From contig JAPKZK010000065.1 in assembly GCA_026393835.1 (NCBI GenBank), positions 1-58,682 on the forward strand: a stretch of 58,682 nucleotides of DNA, written 5' to 3'. Position 1 is the first letter of the stretch. Each line of letters opens with the position of its first letter. Below the pieces are notes generated by a model. That model was not told the origin of the DNA. It saw only the letters and a list, made by a program, of their open reading frames with translations, and searched no databases. Both the position numbers and the translations under genes were made by a program. The stretch is from Candidatus Aminicenantota bacterium. Its GTDB lineage: Bacteria; Acidobacteriota; Aminicenantia; UBA2199. Below are positions 17,476-26,689 of this stretch, piece by piece.

Positions 17476-18771
17476 ATGAATATGAAAGAATTAATTCAAG
17501 AAACATTATGGCGAAAGGCAAGTCGGATCCGCAAAGACAACGACGGCGTCGATGCGATGTTGTGGGGACCTGGCCTGGTTTTTTTAAAATGCATGTCCCA
17601 TGCCTTTGACCGGATGTTCCTGGAGTTAAAAATAGATGAGATCGGCGGCGTATTGGATGAGGCAATGGAAGTAATCGAACGAATAAATCCAACCGTCCAA
17701 CAGATACTGCCCCGCGAATATGCATCTCCCGACATCCGGCCGGATCAACTGGCGCTGTTCATTAAGATGTTGGGGGACATACCAAAGGAGTATTACAGGA
17801 CGGGTGAGATTTTACAGGGCGTATTCGGTTACTTTGTACGCAATTACCTATCGGCAGGGGACAAAAGGCAGGAATCCATTTGTACACCCGAGTGCATCGA
17901 CAAACTCGTGGTGGCAATGGTGGGACCGATGAAAGGAAAAATTTTTGACCCTTGCTGCGGAGTTGCCGGTATGCTGGTGGAAAGTCATGCCTTTCTCTTA
18001 CGTAATCTTCATTTGGCAAACACCTCCTTAAAAAATTTGGTTAAAGAAACAGACCCAATGGGTCTGACAAACCCAATGGGCCTAAGTGTCTTTTATGGAC
18101 AGGAATCCAAATTAACAAATTTCAGGTTGTGCCGCATGAACCTTGCCATACATGGAATCGACGGCACCCAGGTGGGCTGGAATAATGAAAGCTGCCTGGA
18201 TAAAGACCTGCATCCGAATCTAAAGGCGGATTATCTCTTTTGTGTACCTCCATTAAACAGCAGGTATTCCGAATGGATGCGATATATCGTATCGCACCTG
18301 GCTCCGGGAGGAGTTGCGGGCGTGATACTTTCAAAGGATTCCCTGTCCGGATCATTGTCGACGCCGGCAGCAGCGGTAAACGGGGACGATGCGCTGGAAA
18401 ACCCGGGGGTGAACACCCGGGTTAGCGTTAACGTTAATTGTATTGTAACTCTGCCGGATCAACTGTTCCAGTCAACGGGAATGTCTGCGTGCCTGTGGCT
18501 CCTTGGCAGGGGCAAGGGCCGGATCTCAGGCGCCGGAAAACAGGATGGCGACATCCTGTTTATCGATGCCGCATCGAACATTCCCGGCGTTCCCCGTAAA
18601 CTTCGGCGCGAGGAACTTTCAAACGCCGAAATCGATGAAATCGCCGGTACCTTCCGGCGCTGGCAGGCTCAAAACGGCGACTATAAGGATGTAAAAGGTT
18701 TCTGCAAATCCCTGGAGTGGAAAACCATCAAAGGAAACCGTTTCAACCTGACGCCGGAAAGATATGTGTGA
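17476..18771 (+). CDS. HsdM-like N6-adenine methylase homologue with altered catalytic motif
   Basis: A 431-aa homologue of type I restriction M subunits. It has the family's lead-in TPECIDKLVVAMVGP (137-151), the SAM-binding motif I FDPCCGVAGML (157-167; usual DPxxGxGG), the FYGQE of motif II (206-210), and the strand ADYLFC before motif IV. Motif IV reads VPPLN (257-261) where active enzymes have NPPF/Y, so the Asn that holds the target adenine is lost. Cys-Cys in motif I is also unusual. Residues 193-203 carry a small duplication (DPMGLTNPMGL). There is no HsdS or HsdR nearby. I infer a SAM- or DNA-binding protein without methyl transfer, working with the two upstream genes. Confidence 0.8.
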   Translation: MNMKELIQETLWRKASRIRKDNDGVDAMLWGPGLVFLKCMSHAFDRMFLELKIDEIGGVLDEAMEVIERINPTVQQILPREYASPDIRPDQLALFIKMLGDIPKEYYRTGEILQGVFGYFVRNYLSAGDKRQESICTPECIDKLVVAMVGPMKGKIFDPCCGVAGMLVESHAFLLRNLHLANTSLKNLVKETDPMGLTNPMGLSVFYGQESKLTNFRLCRMNLAIHGIDGTQVGWNNESCLDKDLHPNLKADYLFCVPPLNSRYSEWMRYIVSHLAPGGVAGVILSKDSLSGSLSTPAAAVNGDDALENPGVNTRVSVNVNCIVTLPDQLFQSTGMSACLWLLGRGKGRISGAGKQDGDILFIDAASNIPGVPRKLRREELSNAEIDEIAGTFRRWQAQNGDYKDVKGFCKSLEWKTIKGNRFNLTPERYV

Positions 18772-19057
18772 AAGCGGTAAGTAAAGTTTGGTAAAAGTTA
18801 AGTGGTAAGTGGTTAGTAGTAAGTGGCAGAAGTAAAAGGGTAAAAGCTAAGAGGCAAACGAAATCATTCCCCGGTTGCTTCTTATCTTTTACCCTTTTTT
18901 TGTTTCCCCCCACCCGTTTCCTTAGCCACAAAGGCACGAAGGCACAAAGAAACACCAAGAAACACCTAATAAAAAATAGGTTACCTAATTTTTAAGGGTC
19001 TAGCAAGAGGCAAAAAAGATAAACCGACGGCCTAAAAGGACAGGGTGGCTTCAAAAA
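18772..19057. other. Gene-free, low-complexity stretch
   Basis: The first 70 bases are an AAGTGGTAAGT-like simple repeat. At about 18922-18968 lies AGCCACAAAGGCACGAAGGC followed by ACAAAGAAACACC, a short-period intergenic repeat that recurs in reverse near 57790-57825. No gene seen. Confidence 0.6.
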
Positions 19058-19246
19058 AAGATCAAGATACAACAAAATAAGATCAAAATACATCAAAATA
19101 AGATCAACATCCAATGCAATAAGATCAACATGCAGCATAAAAAGATAAATATATATATAAGAAAGATAAAGCAATACTTAAATAAGATAAATCAATATCG
19201 GGAAAAGGCAAACAGACAGATAGGAAAGGTAATCATCGATCAATTT
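19058..19246 (-). repeat. 21-bp tandem array B, left arm
   Basis: Nine units at exactly 21 bases. The anchor AAGATC/AAGATA begins at 19058, 19079, 19100, 19121, 19142, 19163, 19184, and weaker AAGG at 19205 and 19226. Read on the minus strand the best unit is GATGTTGATCTTATT plus six bases. Confidence 0.85.
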
Positions 19247-19261
19247 CGTACTTATATTTAT

Positions 19262-19468
19262 CTTGTTGGTGTCAACGATGACCCTATTAGTGTGATCGAT
19301 GACCTTATTGGCATCGATGTTGACCTTTTTTTGTGGAATGATGACCCTTTTTTTTGATCGTTTTATCCTCGTTGAGTGTCCATTCACCCTTTTTACTTGT
19401 AGATTAATCCTTTTTGTTTAGTTGTTTGTCTTTTTTGCTGCGTCGATTACCTTTTACATCGGTTTGTT
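19262..19468 (+). repeat. 21-bp tandem array B, right arm (opposite orientation)
   Basis: Units again spaced 21 bases. The anchor GACCCTATT, GACCTTATT, GACCTTTTT and GACCCTTTT begins at 19280, 19301, 19322 and 19343, then weaker forms at 19364, 19385, 19406, 19427 and 19448 (CCTTTTT is retained). The core GATGTTGACCTTTTT matches the left arm read on the minus strand, so the two arms are inverted about a centre near 19250. Confidence 0.85.
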
Positions 19469-19606
19469 CGAATTTGCCAACCGGTTCTCCCAGCCCCGGG
19501 GATTATTCCCGACCCGTTTTTGGTATTAAATAAGGGGCCGCCCCCCTCCAATTAGAACTCCACGCGTAGGGCAGGAGCCGGGAACTGTTAATAAGTGAAA
19601 ACATCC

Positions 19607-19643
19607 GGAATAGTCCTACAATATGAACCCCACGCAGTGGGGC
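19607..19643. repeat. Left boundary repeat of the arsenic island
   Basis: GGAATAGTCCTACAA, seven bases, then CCCCACGCAGTGGGG, a hairpin. A second copy, in the same orientation, lies at 26690-26726 just after the last gene of the island. Confidence 0.7.
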
Positions 19644-19708
19644 CTGGAAAAATCACCTTTTAGTTCTGACCATTGCTAACCTCAATGAAATATTTTTCTA
19701 TTTTTTTC

Positions 19709-19755
19709 TTGACAAATAGAAGCTTGTACCATATAATCGTATATTCGCATATACG
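19709..19755 (+). promoter_or_regulatory. ars operon promoter and ArsR operator
   Basis: A perfect consensus promoter: TTGACA (19709-19714), 17 bp, TATAAT (19732-19737). Directly after it lies the perfect inverted repeat CGTATAT-TCGC-ATATACG (19738-19755), covering the start site where an ArsR dimer would repress. ArsR proteins of this type release DNA on binding arsenite. Confidence 0.85.
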
Positions 19756-19822
19756 CATAAAGGATTAAGATAGTGATAACGGCTCCGTTTAACCCAGGAT
19801 CGCTTGCTGACAGGAGGTTACA

Positions 19823-19951
19823 TTGATTGAAATAACTGACAAGGCCATACAGGAATTAAAGCGAACTCTACTCGCCGAGGAAGAGGAAGGAAAAATAGAT
19901 ATGGAGGAACATGGAAAAATATTTATCAATTCTGAAAGCGCTTGCCGATGA
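19823..19951 (+). pseudogene. Truncated HesB/IscA-like open frame ahead of arsR
   Basis: A 42-codon frame with a TTG start eight bases after AGGAGG. Its first 20 residues (LIEITDKAIQELKRTLLAEE) match the N-terminus of HesB/IscA-type proteins, but the Cys-bearing core is missing and the frame runs into arsR. It is either the stub of a deleted gene or a leader that couples translation to arsR. Confidence 0.5.
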
Positions 19952-20270
19952 AACGCGCCTGCGCATCATCAATTTACTGTACGAAAGGGAGCTGTGCGTG
20001 TGCGACATCGAGGAGATAGTCGATGCGTCGCAGACAAAGATATCCCGACATCTTGCTTATTTGAAAAATTCCGGCCTTGTTCAAGTCCGGAGGTCGGCGC
20101 AGTGGTCTTTTTATTCCATTGAAAAATCTGCCGATTTGAAATTCGTCGATGAACTCGTGATCGGCGTTTTGCGAACTATAGATATCTATAAGGATGATTT
20201 GAATACCCTTAAAAAGAAGGCGAAGACCGGAACCTGCGAGACCAGTGCTATTATAAAAAGGAGAATATGA
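19911..20270 (+). CDS. arsR: ArsR-family arsenite-responsive repressor
   Basis: A 119-aa winged-helix repressor. The As(III) site ELCVCDIEEI (about 25-34) sits at the start of the recognition unit, followed by the DNA helix SQTKISRHLAYLKNSGLV. A further Cys (CETS) is near the C-terminus. It is the first complete gene of the operon and overlaps the start of arsD by the sequence ATGA-type junction. It should bind the inverted repeat at 19738-19755 and be released by arsenite or antimonite. Confidence 0.95.
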   Translation: MEKYLSILKALADETRLRIINLLYERELCVCDIEEIVDASQTKISRHLAYLKNSGLVQVRRSAQWSFYSIEKSADLKFVDELVIGVLRTIDIYKDDLNTLKKKAKTGTCETSAIIKRRI

Positions 20271-20569
20271 TGAAGATAATCGAAATTTACGAGCCGCCCA
20301 TGTGCTGCCCCACCGGCGTATGCGGACCTGCCCCGGATCCCGAATTGAAAGCATTACAGGAAATGATCCTGCAGCTAAAAAAAGAAGGGTACTCCGTGGA
20401 GAGGATCGCCATCAACCAGCAGCCCCAGCGGTTTATGAACAATCCCATCATCAAGAAAATCATTAATCATGAGGGCAAGGAATCATTGCCCATCACCCTT
20501 ATCGGGGATAAAATGATTATGAAAGGACGATATCCGAAGTATGAAGAATTGATCAAAGAGGTGATATAA
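20267..20569 (+). CDS. arsD: ArsD-like arsenite metallochaperone
   Basis: A 100-aa protein of thioredoxin-like fold. The N-terminal YEPPMCCPTGVCG (about 8-20) has the vicinal Cys pair and third Cys that bind As(III) in ArsD and hand it to ArsA. The C-terminal extra Cys pairs of some ArsD proteins are absent, so it is of the short type. The start overlaps the arsR stop; two adjacent ATG codons (20267, 20270) are equivalent. It ends one base before the next gene. Confidence 0.92.
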   Translation: MMKIIEIYEPPMCCPTGVCGPAPDPELKALQEMILQLKKEGYSVERIAINQQPQRFMNNPIIKKIINHEGKESLPITLIGDKMIMKGRYPKYEELIKEVI

Positions 20570-20785
20570 ATGCCAATCTATGAATATCGATGTAAGCGGT
20601 GCGACCATGTCTTTGAGAAAGCAATGTCGATGAAAGAAAAATCCGGGGCGAAGATAGTTTGTCCCGAATGCAGTTTTGAAGACGTTCAGCAGCAGTTATT
20701 CGGAGTGAACTTCAGCGGCAAGAAAACCGGGGACGGAAAGTCTAGCGGCGGCTGCTGCGGTGACGAAGCCGACTGCTGCGGATAA
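20570..20785 (+). CDS. FmdB-type zinc-ribbon protein with Cys-rich tail
   Basis: A 71-aa protein. The N-terminus MPIYEYRCKRCDHVFE with CPEC at about 32-35 is the FmdB zinc ribbon. The tail GGCCGDEADCCG has four Cys in two pairs, suited to binding As(III) or another soft metal. It starts directly after arsD. Its exact job is unknown; a role as a small metal buffer in the operon is inferred. Confidence 0.85.
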   Translation: MPIYEYRCKRCDHVFEKAMSMKEKSGAKIVCPECSFEDVQQQLFGVNFSGKKTGDGKSSGGCCGDEADCCG

Positions 20786-20847
20786 GATAATATCATTTAA
20801 CATTAAACCCGTTGTAGTCAAGTTAATTATTGAAAAAGAGGATCAGT

Positions 20848-20925
20848 ATGCCTTTCGATGACAGGACACAAATTTACGAATTGGCCGAAAAATTATTGGA
20901 AAATGGAGATGACGAAAATGAGTAA
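20848..20925 (+). CDS. 25-aa peptide overlapping the arsA start
   Basis: ATG at 20848 after AGAGGATCAGT, 25 codons, TAA at 20923. It is acidic (MPFDDRTQIYELAEKLLENG plus DDENE), and its stop lies inside the first codons of arsA. It may be a leader that couples translation to arsA or a small chaperone-like peptide. No family was recognised. Confidence 0.45.
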   Translation: MPFDDRTQIYELAEKLLENGDDENE

Positions 20926-22780
20926 ATATATATTTTTTTCAGGCAAGGGCGGCGTGGGGAAAACCACGATGGCTGTGACAACGGCTGTTTATCGAGCAAT
21001 GCGGGGTGAAAAGACCCTGATTATTTCGACCGACCCGGCCAGCAACCTGGGGGACATTTTCGAAACGGTGATAGGGCATGTGATCACACCGATCATGCCG
21101 AACCTTTCCGCCATGGACATAGACCCCGATGCCACCACCGAAGAGTACCGTGAAAAGGTCATTGGCCCCATGCGCGGCATTATGCCAGACGACATCATGA
21201 AGGTTCTTGAGGAGCAGTTCCGCAGCGCCTGCACCGTCGAGATTGCCGCCTTTGACCGCTTCACCGATTTCCTGGTGAACGACGAATTCGACCTCATCGT
21301 GTTCGACACTGCGCCCACCGGCCATACCATCCGCCTGCTGGAGCTGCCCGTGGACTGGTCCAGGCATATCGAGGAAAGCGCGAAGGGATCCGGGCAGACC
21401 TGCATCGGCCCGGTGTCGTCCATCCAGGGGGCCAAGGAAAAATATGACCGGGCCATTGCCGCCATGAGGGACGCTTCCCGGACGGAATTCAACCTGGTGC
21501 TCAAACCGGAGAAGACCTCCCTGGCCGAGACCCTGCGTGCGCACAACGAAATGAGCGCGCTGGGAATACGGAACTTCTTCATTATCGTGAACGGCATTTA
21601 CCCGAACGATGAAATCGCTCGCAGTCGTTACGCAAATCTTTCCGTCATGCAAGCGCGCTATCTCACGGCGATTGGAAAAGCACTGCCCTATCCCTCTATT
21701 AATGTGTCGCTTCAGAGCGGGGAAATCAAAGGCATGCAAGCCATTAAGAACTTCGCGGGGATCGTTTTTGACGGGAAGAACAGCGTCGTGGACGGCCGTA
21801 TCAACGAATCTATACGCTATGATAATTTTGCCGACGGAGCCGCTCTTGATGATATTTTACAAAAAAAATACGATTCAAAAATGGTAATTATAACCGGCAA
21901 GGGGGGCGTGGGCAAAACCGTAACCGCCTGCGCCGTCGCAGCCAGTCTGGCTGGCGACCGGTGCGAGACGCTCCTGGTTACCACCGACCCGGCGGCACAC
22001 ATCGGCTACGTCCTCGACGAGCCGGTGGGCGACGCGATAGCGCGGACAAAGTCCCTGCCCCATTTAAGCGCCGTGCGCATCGACCAGAAAACAGCGGTAG
22101 AAACATACAAAGAAAAAATACTCGCCGATGCGGTACGCTCCGGTTATTCCGTCGATATGCTTGTCGCACTGACGGAGGAACTGGAGTCACCCTGCACGGA
22201 AGAGATGGCCGTGTTTGAAGAATTCTCACGGCTTACCGAAAATGGCGACTATGATTATATCGTGTTCGACACCGCACCCACCGGGCATACCCTACGACTC
22301 CTTGAGCTTCCCTATGATTACGCCCGGCAGGTTGAAATGATGGTAAAGATTAAAAAAGAGACCGATTTTACCAGTGATGCTAAGAACAAGCTCGAAACGC
22401 TGGTTAAAAAGCTAAAAGATCCCGATCGATGCGCTTTTTTGCTGGTGATTTACCCGGAATATACACCTATTAACGAGGCAAAAAGGACCATGGATGACCT
22501 GACCCTGGCGGGAATTCATGTCCAGGGCATCATCGCGAACAATGTCCTGGAAATCGACAATTCCACCCCCGATTTTTTCCGCCGCCGGTACGGAATGCAG
22601 CAGCACTACCTGGGAATTGCGGAGAATACGTTTCGATTGCCTATATTCAAGATACGCATGTTGGATGATGAAATCATTGGCTTGCCGATGCTGAAAGAGG
22701 TTTCGGAATCGCTGTTCCGGAAGGAATGCTGCCCCGAAAAATTGGAGTATAATATTAATATCAAGGAGAAAATGCTATGA
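20918..22780 (+). CDS. arsA: Arsenite efflux ATPase ArsA, two-domain form
   Basis: A 620-aa ATPase made of two homologous SIMIBI domains. Walker A motifs are [10 protein letters not shown] near the N-terminus and [10 protein letters not shown] near residue 327. Both halves have the DTAPTGHT signature. The Cys ligands of the As(III) site are recognisable: SACTVEI and QTCIGP in the first half, ESPCTEEM in the second. The ATG at 20918 begins the ArsA homology ([12 protein letters not shown]) and follows GGAGATGAC; an ATG at 20858 would add unmatched residues. It powers the efflux permease and receives arsenite from ArsD. Its end overlaps the next start by four bases. Confidence 0.95.
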   Translation: MSKYIFFSGKGGVGKTTMAVTTAVYRAMRGEKTLIISTDPASNLGDIFETVIGHVITPIMPNLSAMDIDPDATTEEYREKVIGPMRGIMPDDIMKVLEEQFRSACTVEIAAFDRFTDFLVNDEFDLIVFDTAPTGHTIRLLELPVDWSRHIEESAKGSGQTCIGPVSSIQGAKEKYDRAIAAMRDASRTEFNLVLKPEKTSLAETLRAHNEMSALGIRNFFIIVNGIYPNDEIARSRYANLSVMQARYLTAIGKALPYPSINVSLQSGEIKGMQAIKNFAGIVFDGKNSVVDGRINESIRYDNFADGAALDDILQKKYDSKMVIITGKGGVGKTVTACAVAASLAGDRCETLLVTTDPAAHIGYVLDEPVGDAIARTKSLPHLSAVRIDQKTAVETYKEKILADAVRSGYSVDMLVALTEELESPCTEEMAVFEEFSRLTENGDYDYIVFDTAPTGHTLRLLELPYDYARQVEMMVKIKKETDFTSDAKNKLETLVKKLKDPDRCAFLLVIYPEYTPINEAKRTMDDLTLAGIHVQGIIANNVLEIDNSTPDFFRRRYGMQQHYLGIAENTFRLPIFKIRMLDDEIIGLPMLKEVSESLFRKECCPEKLEYNINIKEKML

Positions 22781-23847
22781 CTGAATCAGTAACAAAAAAA
22801 CTTTCTTTTATTGATCGTTATCTTACGCTCTGGATTTTTGCCGCCATGGCCCTGGGAGTGCTTCTCGGCTACTTGATCCCCGGCGCCGTGGCCTCGTTCA
22901 ATAGCAAGTTCAGCGTGGGAACCACCAACATCCCCATCGCCATCGGCTTGATCCTGATGATGTATCCGCCTTTGGCAAAGGTCAAGTACGAGGAACTACC
23001 CAGGTTTTTTCGCAATTGGCGTGTTCTAACACTCTCACTAGTACAGAACTGGATTATTGGCCCCATCTTGATGTTCTTCCTGGCCATTCTTTTCCTGCAC
23101 AACTACCCCGACTACATGGTAGGACTGATCATGATCGGGCTGGCGCGCTGCATCGCTATGGTTATTGTGTGGTGTGAGCTGGCCGGAGGTGATAATGAAT
23201 ATTCAGCCGGTCTCGTAGCTTTTAACGCGATCTTCCAGATGGTTTTTTACTCGGTTTTTGCCTATATCTTTATTACATTGCTGCCACCGCTGTTTGGGCT
23301 TAAGGGTATTGAAGTGCATGTCAGCATATGGCAGATCGCTGAAAGTGTTTTAATCTACCTGGGGATTCCTTTCTTCGGCGGGATGCTGACCCGGTTCATT
23401 CTCCTGAAGACCAGGGGTAAGGAGTGGTATGAGACTAAGTTCATTCCCAGGATAAGCCCCATTACACTGGCAGCGCTGCTGCTCACCATTATAGTGATGT
23501 TCTCGTTTAAGGGCGAAACCATTGTCCAATTGCCCATGGACGTGGTACGCATAGCCATTCCGCTGCTCATCTATTTTGTGGTCATGTTCTTTGTCTCATT
23601 CTACATGGGAAGAAGGCTTTGCGGCGATTATAGCAAAACGGTAACCATTGCTTTCCATGCCTCAGGCAATAATTTTGAACTAGCTATAGCGGTGGCTGTG
23701 GGAGTGTTCGGCATTAGCTCGGGACAGGCATTTACCGCTGTCATTGGACCGCTTGTCGAGGTGCCCGCGCTTCTCATCCTGGTCAACGTGGCGCTGTTCT
23801 TACGCAAAAAATATTTCCTTCAAAAAGAAACCGCGTGCGAAGCATAA
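22777..23847 (+). CDS. acr3: ACR3-family arsenite efflux permease
   Basis: A 356-aa membrane protein with about ten helices. It has the ACR3 features [10 protein letters not shown] (the conserved Cys helix), [15 protein letters not shown], and [20 protein letters not shown]. It exports arsenite, alone or powered by ArsA. ATGA overlap with arsA supports coupled translation. Confidence 0.95.
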   Translation: MTESVTKKLSFIDRYLTLWIFAAMALGVLLGYLIPGAVASFNSKFSVGTTNIPIAIGLILMMYPPLAKVKYEELPRFFRNWRVLTLSLVQNWIIGPILMFFLAILFLHNYPDYMVGLIMIGLARCIAMVIVWCELAGGDNEYSAGLVAFNAIFQMVFYSVFAYIFITLLPPLFGLKGIEVHVSIWQIAESVLIYLGIPFFGGMLTRFILLKTRGKEWYETKFIPRISPITLAALLLTIIVMFSFKGETIVQLPMDVVRIAIPLLIYFVVMFFVSFYMGRRLCGDYSKTVTIAFHASGNNFELAIAVAVGVFGISSGQAFTAVIGPLVEVPALLILVNVALFLRKKYFLQKETACEA

Positions 23848-23946
23848 GGCTATAATTTTTTATTTATACCCAATAAAGGAACAGGGCGATTTTGCGGATA
23901 CAGTAACGAAAAGTTGATCGATATAAAATTTAAAGGAGAATTTAAC

Positions 23947-24720
23947 ATGAAAAAAAAAGAAGTACGTTGTATTTTATTTCACTGCAGATGCTGGGCATTA
24001 ATAACGGTCATCCTATTATTTGCCCTGGCCGGCCAGGCGGCTGTTTCCAATGCCAAAGGCGCAATCGATGAAGCATCGCGCGCGGGCCAATTTCTTTTTC
24101 TTACTTTTTATGATACCGACAATTCGGCATTGACTGCTTTGTCAACCGGCATTGCCGACTTCAGAAAATCGACTTCCAAAAAGACTGCCGTCTACAATGC
24201 CAGGATAGGCGATCCCAACGAAAAAGAAACGGTCGATCGTTTTAAAGTATGGCGAGCCAGGTTTCCTTTACTCATGGTCATTGCCCCAAATGGTGTTGTG
24301 ACGGGTGGGTTCCAACTGACAGCCACCAATGACCAACTCAAGCAAAGCGTGGAAATTTCCGAACTTAATTTAAAAATACTAAAGCACCTCCAGGAAGGAA
24401 AGGTGGTGCTGGTGTCCTTGCAGAATAATACCACTAAATTCAATAGCGAGTCTACCAAAGCAATCGATGAATTCACTGCCGATGAACAGTTCAAACAATT
24501 TGCCGGGACCGTCCTCGCCGACCCTTCTACGAAGGACAGCCGGGAGTTTCTTAAACAGATAGGTCAGCCGGAAACAATGACCGATGCCACTGTTGTTATC
24601 CTGCTGCCACCCAGCAGCATTGGGAAAATACTAAAAGGTAATATCACCAAAGCCGACATTTTAACTTCACTTCAAGCATGCACGGCCGGCAGCGGTTGTT
24701 GCCCCCCTAAAAAAAGTTGA
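23947..24720 (+). CDS. Exported thioredoxin-like protein with CC tail in ars operon
   Basis: A 257-aa protein. The ATG at 23947 follows AAAGGAGAATTTAAC and opens a signal peptide (to about SNAKG). The middle has two segments with the rhythm of thioredoxin-like domains (FLFLTFYDT and, later, FPLLMVIAPNGVV), but no CxxC active site. It ends GSGCCPPKKS. I did not recognise a family. The Cys pair at the end matches the soft-metal tails of the other operon proteins, so a periplasmic arsenic- or metal-binding role is inferred. It lies 100 bases after acr3 and 32 bases before the ABC permease. Confidence 0.7.
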   Translation: MKKKEVRCILFHCRCWALITVILLFALAGQAAVSNAKGAIDEASRAGQFLFLTFYDTDNSALTALSTGIADFRKSTSKKTAVYNARIGDPNEKETVDRFKVWRARFPLLMVIAPNGVVTGGFQLTATNDQLKQSVEISELNLKILKHLQEGKVVLVSLQNNTTKFNSESTKAIDEFTADEQFKQFAGTVLADPSTKDSREFLKQIGQPETMTDATVVILLPPSSIGKILKGNITKADILTSLQACTAGSGCCPPKKS

Positions 24721-24752
24721 CGCCGGTCTGAACTAAATAGAGGACATTCATC

Positions 24753-25970
24753 ATGAAAATACGACAACTCGTAGTACGCGAAATTTTCCAACGCAATAAC
24801 CAGCTTATCTCAAGCTTAATAGCCGTTTCTCTTGGCATTGCGGTTATCGTCGGCATCAAAAACATCTCCCTGTTCTCGGAAAAAGCAGTTGCCTCCGAAT
24901 TGGATTCCCTGGGGGCCAACATCTTGATACTCCCTAAATCCGCTTCGGTCCAGGACTATTACAGCGCCGATTTCCAGAATAGCGAAATCCCGGAAGAATA
25001 TGTCAATGTGCTGACAAACTCGGACTTGAAAGGAATTGACAATCTGTCGCCCAAACTCAGCATGCCCGTCGAAATTAAAGGCCGGAAGGCCATCCTTACA
25101 GGGATCCTTCCCCGCAATGAATTTAAATCGAAAGCCATGTGGCAGGGAGCCCTCGGGATATTCTCAAAACCCGAAGGCTGCGGAACGGTTGTCCCGATAC
25201 CTGGCTTGACCGATTCCAAAAAGACAATTGTCAGGAAGAGGGTGATCGATGACCTGGGAACGAATGCATTGCTTGTGGGTGCGGACGTCGCCCCAGGGTT
25301 GAAAATATCTGAGGGCGATTCATTAACCCTCCTGGGCAACACCTTCAAAGTTGAGGCGATATTGCCTGAAACCGGGACTGTAGACGACAGCCGGCTGTTT
25401 ACACATTTGCATACAGTGCAAAAAATTGCCGGTAAAGATTCCCTTATTCACGTGATTGAAATAGTCGGATGTTGTTCGGCCATTTCCGGTGGTCTTATTG
25501 AAAAGATCAACAAACTACTCCCCGATGCCAAAGTGGTAACCATTACGCAAATTGTGCAGACCCAGTTAAACACCAATACCATGATGACAAAACTATCGAG
25601 TATTTTGTTGACCATCATCCTGATTGTCGGCGGCGCCAGCATCGCCAATTTCATGTTTGCGAATGTTTATGAACGCCGGCGTGAGATCGGTATCTTTATG
25701 GCCATGGGCGCCGGTTCAGCCTGGATTGCGGAAATATTCCTGCTCAAAGCCGCGCTTGTTGGCTTGACAGGCGGTATCCTGGGTTATTTTACCGGTACGA
25801 TCCTGGCGGTCATCCTCGGGCCAAAGATTGCGGGCATTCCCGTATTACCCATTCCGCTTTATGCGCTCTATAGTATCTTGATCTCAGTTGTGTTGTCTTT
25901 ACTGGCAAGCATCATTCCAGCCGTCAAGGCAACCCGTGTTGACCCGGTAGTCATAATGCAGGAGGAATAA
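24753..25970 (+). CDS. FtsX/MacB-type ABC permease
   Basis: A 405-aa permease of the MacB/LolE type: a first helix at about 20-40, a MacB-like periplasmic domain (about 45-265), then three helices at about 280-305, 325-355 and 365-392. The end EARD-type motif reads VKATRVDPVVIMQEE. A GAGG precedes the ATG. It is followed one base later by its ATPase. Such pumps act on substrates in the membrane or periplasm; the neighbouring exported CC-tail protein may deliver the substrate. Confidence 0.88.
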   Translation: MKIRQLVVREIFQRNNQLISSLIAVSLGIAVIVGIKNISLFSEKAVASELDSLGANILILPKSASVQDYYSADFQNSEIPEEYVNVLTNSDLKGIDNLSPKLSMPVEIKGRKAILTGILPRNEFKSKAMWQGALGIFSKPEGCGTVVPIPGLTDSKKTIVRKRVIDDLGTNALLVGADVAPGLKISEGDSLTLLGNTFKVEAILPETGTVDDSRLFTHLHTVQKIAGKDSLIHVIEIVGCCSAISGGLIEKINKLLPDAKVVTITQIVQTQLNTNTMMTKLSSILLTIILIVGGASIANFMFANVYERRREIGIFMAMGAGSAWIAEIFLLKAALVGLTGGILGYFTGTILAVILGPKIAGIPVLPIPLYALYSILISVVLSLLASIIPAVKATRVDPVVIMQEE

Positions 25971-25971
25971 G

Positions 25972-26646
25972 ATGATATTAAAAACCCAATTGGCAACCAA
26001 ACGGTTTTCCCAAAAACATGGCGAAGTTATCGCATTAAAAGATGTCTCCATCGAAATCAATAAAGGTGAATTTGTCAGTATTACCGGCCCCAGCGGCAGT
26101 GGAAAGAGCACACTGCTGCTGATGCTTGGCGGGATGAGCACCCCGACTCAAGGACAGGTATTCTGGGAAAATGAACCGATATATCAGTGGAAACTAAAAG
26201 AGCGCGCGCAGTGGCGGGCAAAAAAAGTCGGCTTTGTATTCCAATCCTTCAACCTTATTCCCTACCTAACGGTCATTGAAAATGTCAGTATAGCCATGCG
26301 TCTCGCTAATGATTCTGCCAGGGAAAAGGAAAGAATCCTACAGGTACTTGCGGACATGAAATTATCGGACCGTTTGCATCATCTTTCCAGCGAGCTCAGT
26401 GTCGGCCAACAACAACGTGTCGCGCTTGCGAGGGCGTTAATCAAAAACCCCGAAATCTTGTTTGCCGATGAACCCACCGGTAACCTGGACCCGGATACGG
26501 CAGCAGAGGTGCTGGCAGTTTTAAAAAAACTAAATAATGAAGGGAAAACCATTATCCTCATTACCCACGATCCGAATATCGCCAAAATGACCCAACGAAC
26601 CATTCGCATCGTGAATGGAGAAATTGAGCCAACAGCAAGAAGTTAG
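25972..26646 (+). CDS. LolD/MacB-type ABC ATPase
   Basis: A 224-aa ATPase with all motifs intact: Walker A GPSGSGKST, Q-loop VFQSFN, signature LSVGQQQRVALARAL, Walker B ILFADEPTGNLD and H-loop ITHD. It belongs with the permease one base upstream and is the last gene of the ars island. The signature starts LSVGQ rather than LSGGQ. Confidence 0.92.
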   Translation: MILKTQLATKRFSQKHGEVIALKDVSIEINKGEFVSITGPSGSGKSTLLLMLGGMSTPTQGQVFWENEPIYQWKLKERAQWRAKKVGFVFQSFNLIPYLTVIENVSIAMRLANDSAREKERILQVLADMKLSDRLHHLSSELSVGQQQRVALARALIKNPEILFADEPTGNLDPDTAAEVLAVLKKLNNEGKTIILITHDPNIAKMTQRTIRIVNGEIEPTARS

Positions 26647-26689
26647 TAACCGTAACCCGTAATCCGTAATCCGTAATCCTATATGTACT

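Noticed and set aside
18992..19387. Open frames over array B on both strands (rich in Asp/Leu/Tyr) as coiled or repeat proteins
   Set aside because: They arise from the 21-base (seven-codon) period in non-coding DNA, lack start signals, and the opposite strand is equally open.
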